Positions 61,201-64,000 of a stretch of DNA of 64,000 bases are shown in pieces (positions within the stretch are counted from its first letter, which is position 1; each line of letters begins with the position of its first letter). Both the position numbers and the translations under genes were made by a program. Source of the stretch: Serinus canaria. Its lineage: Eukaryota; Chordata; Aves; Passeriformes; Fringillidae. The stretch is from contig NC_066316.1 of the NCBI RefSeq assembly GCF_022539315.1, positions 5,471,501-5,535,500 on the forward strand, read 5' to 3'. The notes beneath the pieces were generated by a model. The model was not told the origin of the DNA and ran no database searches. It saw only the letters and a list, made by a program, of their open reading frames with translations.

Positions 61201-63804
61201 GCATCATAAGGTTTGTGCTTGTTTGAAGGACAGGACTGAGCTTGTCTCCTCTACAGTGAGTGCCAGGTGATGTTCTCTTTGCTGCACATGGTGACTTTAG
61301 GAGGTTCTGGAGTAATAAATACATGCTGGGTAGAGAATGCACAAAAGAGTGTTTTCCTTCCAAACATGGGAACTGGTAAAAAAATGTGGTTTGTCTCTCA
61401 CTGCCTGTGTTCCTTTCAACCCAGGGAGGCTGTATGGAGCTGATGACTTCTTGCCTGTGTTGACGTATGTGTTAGCCCAGTGTGATATGCTGGAGCTGGA
61501 TACTGAAATAGAGTACATGATGGAGCTGTTGGATCCATCCTTGCTGCATGGAGAAGGTAATCTATTTATTTTTTACAAGAACTGCCTGAAGGACTAGTGT
61601 GGGGGTGTTCTGTTTGAGTAAGAATCCTATCAAGGGGAGACCTAAAGACAGTGATGTTGATAGTGTAACAAGAGAATGTCATCATCATTTCCGCTGCTGG
61701 GCAGCTTGCAGAGCACAAGCCCCCCCGGCTGGAAAATCTGCTGCTGTGTGATGCTTTGTGAGCAAATGCATTGTTTCCAATCCATTTTGACTCAGCAGGC
61801 AAACACATGCACTGTGCAGGTGCCCAACGGCCTGAGCCTTTTGTGCCTGAAAATTTCCGGAGAGGATTTTGTGAGGCACATAATAAGAGTTGGGTTATGT
61901 GCTTTGTGAAGACTTCTGGGGGACTTCCTTGCACCTTTGCAGAAGTGCTTTTGGGAATATTACCCCCTTTTAATGATCTTTTCTTCTTCCCAGTATTTGC
62001 TTCTCACAAAGTATTTTTATGAGCTCTAGCAGTATGTTTCCTGAGGCATTTCTTGTATGAGGGCTGAAGTCTGCTGGAGACAAGGAAATCTGCCTCCTTG
62101 CTGTTTCCATGGTAGTATTTTTAAAGAAGAAGTTTTCTGCAAGGTCCTGGTAGGCCCCAGAATTTAAAAGGTTCATGAGGAGCTTTGAAGGCTCTTACAG
62201 TCAAGCTTAACTGTATGTTGATGTATATATGTGTGTTTCCTGTTCCTGCTATATCCTGGCTTTCTGAAATTGCTTTTCATGCATCATCTTGCGTTCTGCT
62301 ATGGCTGGGAGAATTCATGCCACCATTCCTTCAATGTGGCACTAGTCTGCTCCTTGCTTGGTATACAGAGCATCCTCGAGTGCATTGTTAGGAGTCTTAG
62401 CATGGAAAATACTTGAGATATGAAGCTGGAAATCATTAATATGCTTGAAAAGCAGAAAGGTTTACTGGACTATTAAGTCTTGTTGTTTGGGATGCAGCAA
62501 AGACAGTCTGTCTGTTGGTTGGGCCTGTCATTTGTACTAGCTCAGCTCTACTGTGCAGGAAAAAAATGTTTAGTGCTTTGGGGTTGTGCATTTCAACTGT
62601 AATGTATTGTCCAGTTTGCCTAATGGGTCTTGCATGAATTTTATGTGTTAATCTTGTTGCAAAACTAAAGGCTGAGAGGGAATGCTGTCAGTAATACAGA
62701 AAATACTACTGTGGGCATAGAATGCATCTCTGAATGCCTCTGAATAGACTCTGCTCTTAGCTGAGCACTCCCACCCAAATAGTTGACTTTAAAAAGAAAA
62801 GCGGATAGCATGTCATTTGTTTCTTCTGGTTTCTGAGGACTGTTACCTCCCCTTGAGACTCTTTTAACTTTGTGATCCACAGCTTCTTTTGTGCATTGGC
62901 AAGTCTGTTGTGGCTTTAATTTGTTCTCTACTCATGTAATAAAGGGGGAGTGTGCAGGACTGTACTCACCATCTCCTGAATTAGTTGGACATTCTGGGGA
63001 ATGCTAAGAAGGTGATAGATCAGTAGTTGTTTTAAAAAGAAAGGCAACTCTTTGGGATGATTCCAGAGTACAAGTCTCACACTCAGTTGTTGCTTTATTG
63101 CCCCTGAGGGTTGTTGCTTTTAAGTTGGTGAACACTGTTATATTTTTTACTTTGTTTCAACAGCCAAGTTTATTTCATCTGCCTCTGAAGCCTGGGAAGA
63201 AACCAAAACTCTGTGATATAATTGTTTAGAATAAAGCTGGTGTTCCAAGATTGGAGGAGTAAATACTCAGGAGTAAAGGAGATACCAGAGTTGTTGGTTT
63301 TCCTAGCTTTTACAGAGATGGGGCAACTGAGAGTTTTAAAAGATTTTAATCTATTATCAGCGATTTAAGGAAACAGCTTTCCTCAGCAGGAGTTGGCTCC
63401 ACTGTGTAATATGGAACACATGCAACCCCTGCATGTCTCTGAGCAGCTGAGAACACACCCTCCAGTACTGTGCAGGCCAAGGAGGTTTCCCTTCTGTGTG
63501 TAAACATTCTGGCAACTTTTGTGTCTATGTGTGTGGCTGGGTGCCTCTGTGTTTGTGTGTGTGTATATATTTCAAAGAAAACTGCCTCCACTTGTGACTG
63601 TGACCACTCTGAGGAGTTCTTCCCTTGCTGTCCTTCACAGGAGGCTATTACTTGACAAGTGCTTATGGAGCACTTTCACTGATCAAGAACTTCCAGGAGG
63701 AACAAGCTGCCCAGCTGCTCAGCTCAGAGGCCAGAGACACTCTCCGGCAGTGGCACAAGAGGAGGACAACAAACAGGACAATACCTTCAGTTGATGATTT
63801 TCAG
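28225..63804 (+). CDS. RIN2: RIN2, Ras and Rab interactor 2 (10 coding exons, 3' end missing)
   Basis: Join of 28225-28281, 35263-35357, 42334-42526, 42746-42857, 44675-44747, 46763-46854, 49859-50995, 58228-58533, 61425-61556 and 63641-63804. All introns are GT-AG and phases chain without a stop for 787 codons. The product is a Rab5 guanine-nucleotide exchange factor that couples Ras or receptor signalling to early-endosome traffic. It has an SH2 domain (about 95-188, FLVRK at 117-121), proline-rich SH3-ligand motifs (302-311, 349-357), a RIN-homology region (about 480-600) and a VPS9 domain (about 610-755). The order and the near-identical VPS9 segments identify RIN2 rather than RIN1 or RIN3, compared with remembered human RIN2 (895 residues). 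The terminal Ras-association domain, beginning after DDFQ, lies past the window end. Loss of human RIN2 causes the connective-tissue disorder MACS syndrome. Confidence 0.96.
28282..35262 (+). other. RIN2: RIN2 intron (first to second coding exon)
   Basis: A 6981-bp intron, donor GTAAAT and acceptor CCCTTTCTAG. No coding exon was supported inside it. It contains a T26 run at 34908-34933. A stop-free minus-strand stretch at 33644-33886 was examined and not accepted as a gene. Confidence 0.85.
34908..34933 (+). repeat. T26 homopolymer
   Basis: Twenty-six consecutive T residues, ending 329 bp before the acceptor of the second coding exon. This is the longest homopolymer in the window. The flank shows no clear retroposed gene body on the minus strand and no obvious target duplication, so it is called a simple repeat. 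Its exact length is uncertain in any assembly. Confidence 0.95.
35263..35357 (+). CDS. RIN2: RIN2 coding exon 2 (residues 20-51)
   Basis: The exon is 95 nt, acceptor TTTCTAG, donor CAAAG|GTGATT. It encodes LIDTIASEIGELKQEMVQTD followed by an acidic tail. The first 17 residues are identical to remembered human RIN2, after which the sequence diverges. The last codon is split (AG here, C in the next exon, giving Ser51). A short amphipathic helix is plausible for this segment; no domain is assigned. Confidence 0.95.
39403..39791. mobile_element. Solo LTR of an endogenous retrovirus
   Basis: This 389-bp segment is bracketed by the same 6 bp, AGCTCC, at 39397-39402 and 39792-39797, consistent with a target-site duplication. 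If the ends are taken instead as a TG...CA pair, the element is TGTGGGGACC (39412) to GAATGCCACA (39792). Its landmarks (CACGTGACAGGAAGGAATGA near the start, an AT-rich core with TACTATATTATATTAAAG, GAAGCAAATGAGATAAAAAT, and AAGGGATTTTTCCAGATAAT near the end) match an LTR family I remember as frequent in songbird genomes. I cannot name the family with certainty. No gag, pol or env sequence is attached, so it is a recombined solo LTR inside a RIN2 intron. Confidence 0.72.
40680..40790 (+). repeat. G/T-rich low-complexity stretch
   Basis: Irregular TTTG, TTGG and GGGGG runs without a fixed unit, in a RIN2 intron. Similar stretches occur near 27680-27720, 43255-43340 and 55740-55800. No function is suggested by the sequence. 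Confidence 0.7.
42334..42526 (+). CDS. RIN2: RIN2 coding exon 3 (residues 51-115; SH2 start)
   Basis: The exon is 193 nt, acceptor TTTTCCACAG, donor GGG|GTAAGA, ending in phase 0 after QPPG. It encodes the conserved CPRDSGYDSLSNKL segment (69-82), whose DSGYDS (42395-42412) fits the DSGxxS pattern. It then encodes HPVWLQLSL (92-100), which opens the SH2 domain: W95 is the aromatic residue that conventionally starts an SH2 fold. The alpha-A helix follows (DAEAMEILQ). Confidence 0.97.
42527..42745 (+). other. RIN2: RIN2 intron (219 bp)
   Basis: The shortest intron of the gene, donor GTAAGA, acceptor CTCCACAACAG. It separates the SH2 alpha-A segment from the FLVR strand. Nothing else is seen in it. 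Confidence 0.95.
42746..42857 (+). CDS. RIN2: RIN2 coding exon 4 (residues 116-153; SH2 FLVR strand)
   Basis: The exon is 112 nt, acceptor CCACAACAG, donor ACA|GTAAGT. It begins IFLVRK, the SH2 beta-B strand, so the phosphotyrosine-contacting position (beta-B5, codon AGG at 42758-42760, residue 120) is arginine. The remembered human RIN2 sequence has histidine here. Next come beta-C (VISLRL) and KEFAIKEST, which leads into the beta-D strand. The last nucleotide starts the split codon for Thr153. Confidence 0.97.
42858..44674 (+). other. RIN2: RIN2 intron (coding exon 4 to 5)
   Basis: A 1817-bp intron with consensus donor GTAAGT and acceptor CTTTCTTTGCAG. It contains G/T-rich low-complexity sequence at about 43255-43340. 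Nothing else is recognisable. Confidence 0.9.
44675..44747 (+). CDS. RIN2: RIN2 coding exon 5 (residues 153-177; SH2)
   Basis: The exon is 73 nt, acceptor TTTGCAG, donor AG|GTAAGA. It encodes FSLEGSAISFADLFRLIAFY followed by CISR. This is the SH2 beta-D/E and alpha-B helix part and is almost identical to human RIN2. Too short to appear as an open frame, it is placed by the phase match and sequence conservation. Confidence 0.96.
44748..46762 (+). other. RIN2: RIN2 intron (coding exon 5 to 6)
   Basis: A 2015-bp intron with donor GTAAGA and acceptor TTTGGAAACAG. No repeat or exon was recognised. Confidence 0.9.
46763..46854 (+). CDS. RIN2: RIN2 coding exon 6 (residues 177-208; SH2 end)
   Basis: The exon is 92 nt, acceptor GGAAACAG, donor CTGA|GTAAGT. 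It encodes DVLPFTLKLPHAIAAAKTEA and then ELEEIAQLGLS or N (split codon). DVLPFTLKLP is the conserved last strand of the RIN SH2 domain. The following Ala/Glu-rich part is a probable helix linking to the central region. Confidence 0.96.
46855..49858 (+). other. RIN2: RIN2 intron (coding exon 6 to 7)
   Basis: A 3004-bp intron with consensus donor GTAAGT and acceptor TGATGATTTTCAG. Nothing else was recognised in it. Confidence 0.9.
49859..50995 (+). CDS. RIN2: RIN2 large central exon (residues 208-587)
   Basis: The exon is 1137 nt, acceptor ATTTTCAG, donor ATAG|GTAAGA. It opens with NFWSSLANSKPP and contains a RIN-specific block starting QLCLINGVHSI (about 239-280). Two proline-rich motifs follow, RSPPPRPPPP (50140-50169) and KPTPIPPPR (50281-50307), which are plausible SH3 ligands; RIN proteins are known to bind amphiphysin-type SH3 domains. 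A poorly conserved Ala/Pro-rich linker (about 360-420) precedes the Ser-rich LSDMSISTSSSDSLDF and an acidic stretch. The basic KPKKKRSSSF (477-486) comes next, then the RIN-homology region through PESLIPEDQ-type sequence at the end. The exon is more GC-rich than its flanks, and the 267-codon frame on the opposite strand is a shadow. Confidence 0.98.
50996..58227 (+). other. RIN2: RIN2 intron (large exon to VPS9 exon 1)
   Basis: The second-largest intron downstream of the start codon (7232 bp), donor GTAAGA, acceptor TTTTCCTGTTGCAG. A 187-codon open frame at 55666-56229 has no ATG at its start and no recognisable domain; I do not call it. A short GT repeat lies at 57084-57098. No other exon was supported. 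Confidence 0.85.
57084..57098 (+). repeat. Short (GT)n microsatellite
   Basis: About seven GT units in a RIN2 intron. A second short GT/AT run lies near 63555-63570. Confidence 0.9.
58228..58533 (+). CDS. RIN2: RIN2 coding exon 8 (residues 587-689; VPS9 N-half)
   Basis: The exon is 306 nt, acceptor GTTGCAG, donor TCAG|GTATGG. It encodes DVVLEKAMHKCILKPLKGH, then the WKQLKENLQLVRQ helix and FVDVEKIKVKF, and then YSPEKKVMLLLRVCKLIYT. This is the helical N-terminal part of the VPS9 Rab5-GEF domain and its preceding helical bundle. It is nearly identical to the remembered human RIN2 segment, the strongest match in the window. Confidence 0.98.
58534..61424 (+). other. RIN2: RIN2 intron (VPS9 exon 1 to 2)
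   Basis: A 2891-bp intron, donor GTATGG, acceptor TTCCTTTCAACCCAG. Its 5' part holds an LTR-like relic (about 58924-59479). Nothing else was recognised. Confidence 0.9.
58924..59479. mobile_element. Probable LTR relic
   Basis: An AT-rich first half is followed by a compositionally different second half starting around TACTGAGTAGAGATTGATGT. The second half has AAATCTCTTTTGCTCAGCCT, TTCCCACCCAAGGGAGGAG, CAGAGTACACAGTGATTGAC and a close at TTAGCATAATTCAACA. I remember this arrangement as a songbird LTR family, but I cannot verify it or name it. The ends given are the outermost TG and CA that fit; no convincing target duplication flanks them. No internal retroviral genes are present. It lies in a RIN2 intron. 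Confidence 0.5.
61425..61556 (+). CDS. RIN2: RIN2 coding exon 9 (residues 689-733; VPS9 core)
   Basis: The exon is 132 nt, acceptor TTCAACCCAG, donor GAAG|GTAATC. It encodes GRLYGADDFLPVLTYV, then a helix around DTEIEYMMELL and DPSLLHGE. The DDFLP motif (695-699) contains the acidic residue that VPS9 exchange factors use against the Rab5 nucleotide site, so the catalytic feature is intact. Confidence 0.97.
61557..63640 (+). other. RIN2: RIN2 intron (VPS9 exon 2 to 3)
   Basis: A 2084-bp intron, donor GTAATC, acceptor TGTCCTTCACAG. Nothing was recognised apart from a short GT/AT run near 63555-63570. Confidence 0.9.
63641..63804 (+). CDS. RIN2: RIN2 coding exon 10 (residues 733-787; VPS9 end)
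   Basis: The exon is 164 nt, acceptor TCCTTCACAG, donor CAG|GTAGAG, ending in phase 0. It encodes GGYYLTSAYGALSLIKNF, including the conserved VPS9 tyrosine pair (735-736), and then EEQAAQLLSSEARDTL and NRTIPSVDDFQ. In human RIN2 the next residues open the Ras-association domain, so the gene continues beyond 64000. If the donor were not used, the frame would run only 20 codons further to a stop. Confidence 0.97.
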
Positions 63805-64000
63805 GTAGAGCTTCAGGCTGAAATAGAAAATGGGATGATTGTGTTGCTGGAAATTCCCATTTGAGGTATCATTTGTAGCAAATTCCCTTGATGCTACAAG
63901 TGGAGTGAAACAGTGCTGAGATTACAGCTGGCAAATTTGCCTCTTTGAAGTCTTCACACTCACTTTTAAATCAAACAGTTTCATTATGATGGTCTGAAGA
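63805..64000 (+). other. RIN2: Start of the intron before the final RIN2 exon(s)
   Basis: The sequence after the donor GTAGAG has no match to the expected Ras-association domain opening, so the window ends inside an intron. Confidence 0.85.

Noticed and set aside
1..64000. Search for a novel defence, mobile or biosynthetic system
   Set aside because: The window is a single vertebrate gene with long introns; there is no operon, CRISPR array, integrase or clustered accessory gene to support such a system.

Overview
This is vertebrate nuclear DNA, almost certainly from a bird. The features are long introns with GT-AG borders, little repeat content, fragments of CR1 retrotransposons with avian-type 3' ends, and two LTR-like sequences that I recall (from memory only) as families common in songbirds. 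One protein-coding gene is recognisable. It lies on the + strand and is RIN2 (Ras and Rab interactor 2), a guanine-nucleotide exchange factor for Rab5. No bacterial, plasmid or phage-like content, CRISPR array or RNA gene was seen.

Layout: 1-5600 is apparently non-genic. 5560-6690 is a CpG island holding a GC-rich minisatellite (5674-6038), a GC box, a perfect NRF1-type site and a strong splice donor at 6218/6219. It is the best candidate for the RIN2 promoter and non-coding first exon. A 22-kb first intron follows, carrying CR1 pieces. Ten coding exons then follow: 28225-28281 (start codon), 35263-35357, 42334-42526, 42746-42857, 44675-44747, 46763-46854, 49859-50995, 58228-58533, 61425-61556 and 63641-63804. 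Their phases chain perfectly and give 2361 nt, or 787 codons, without a stop. The window ends before the last exon(s), which should encode the Ras-association domain (about 100 residues in the human protein).

The exons encode, in order: a short conserved N-terminal segment (1-19); an acidic stretch with a DSGYDS motif (20-94); an SH2 domain (about 95-188); a proline-rich, Ser-rich and partly disordered region in one large exon (208-480); the RIN-homology region (about 480-600); and the VPS9 Rab5-GEF domain (about 610-755). The known role of the family is to link activated Ras or tyrosine-kinase signalling to Rab5 activation on early endosomes.

I found no undescribed multi-gene system. The most notable points are a canonical Arg in the SH2 FLVR motif, where I recall human RIN2 has His; a variable-length minisatellite beside the promoter; an open frame upstream of the first ATG; and a nearly intact solo LTR with a matching target duplication in intron 3.
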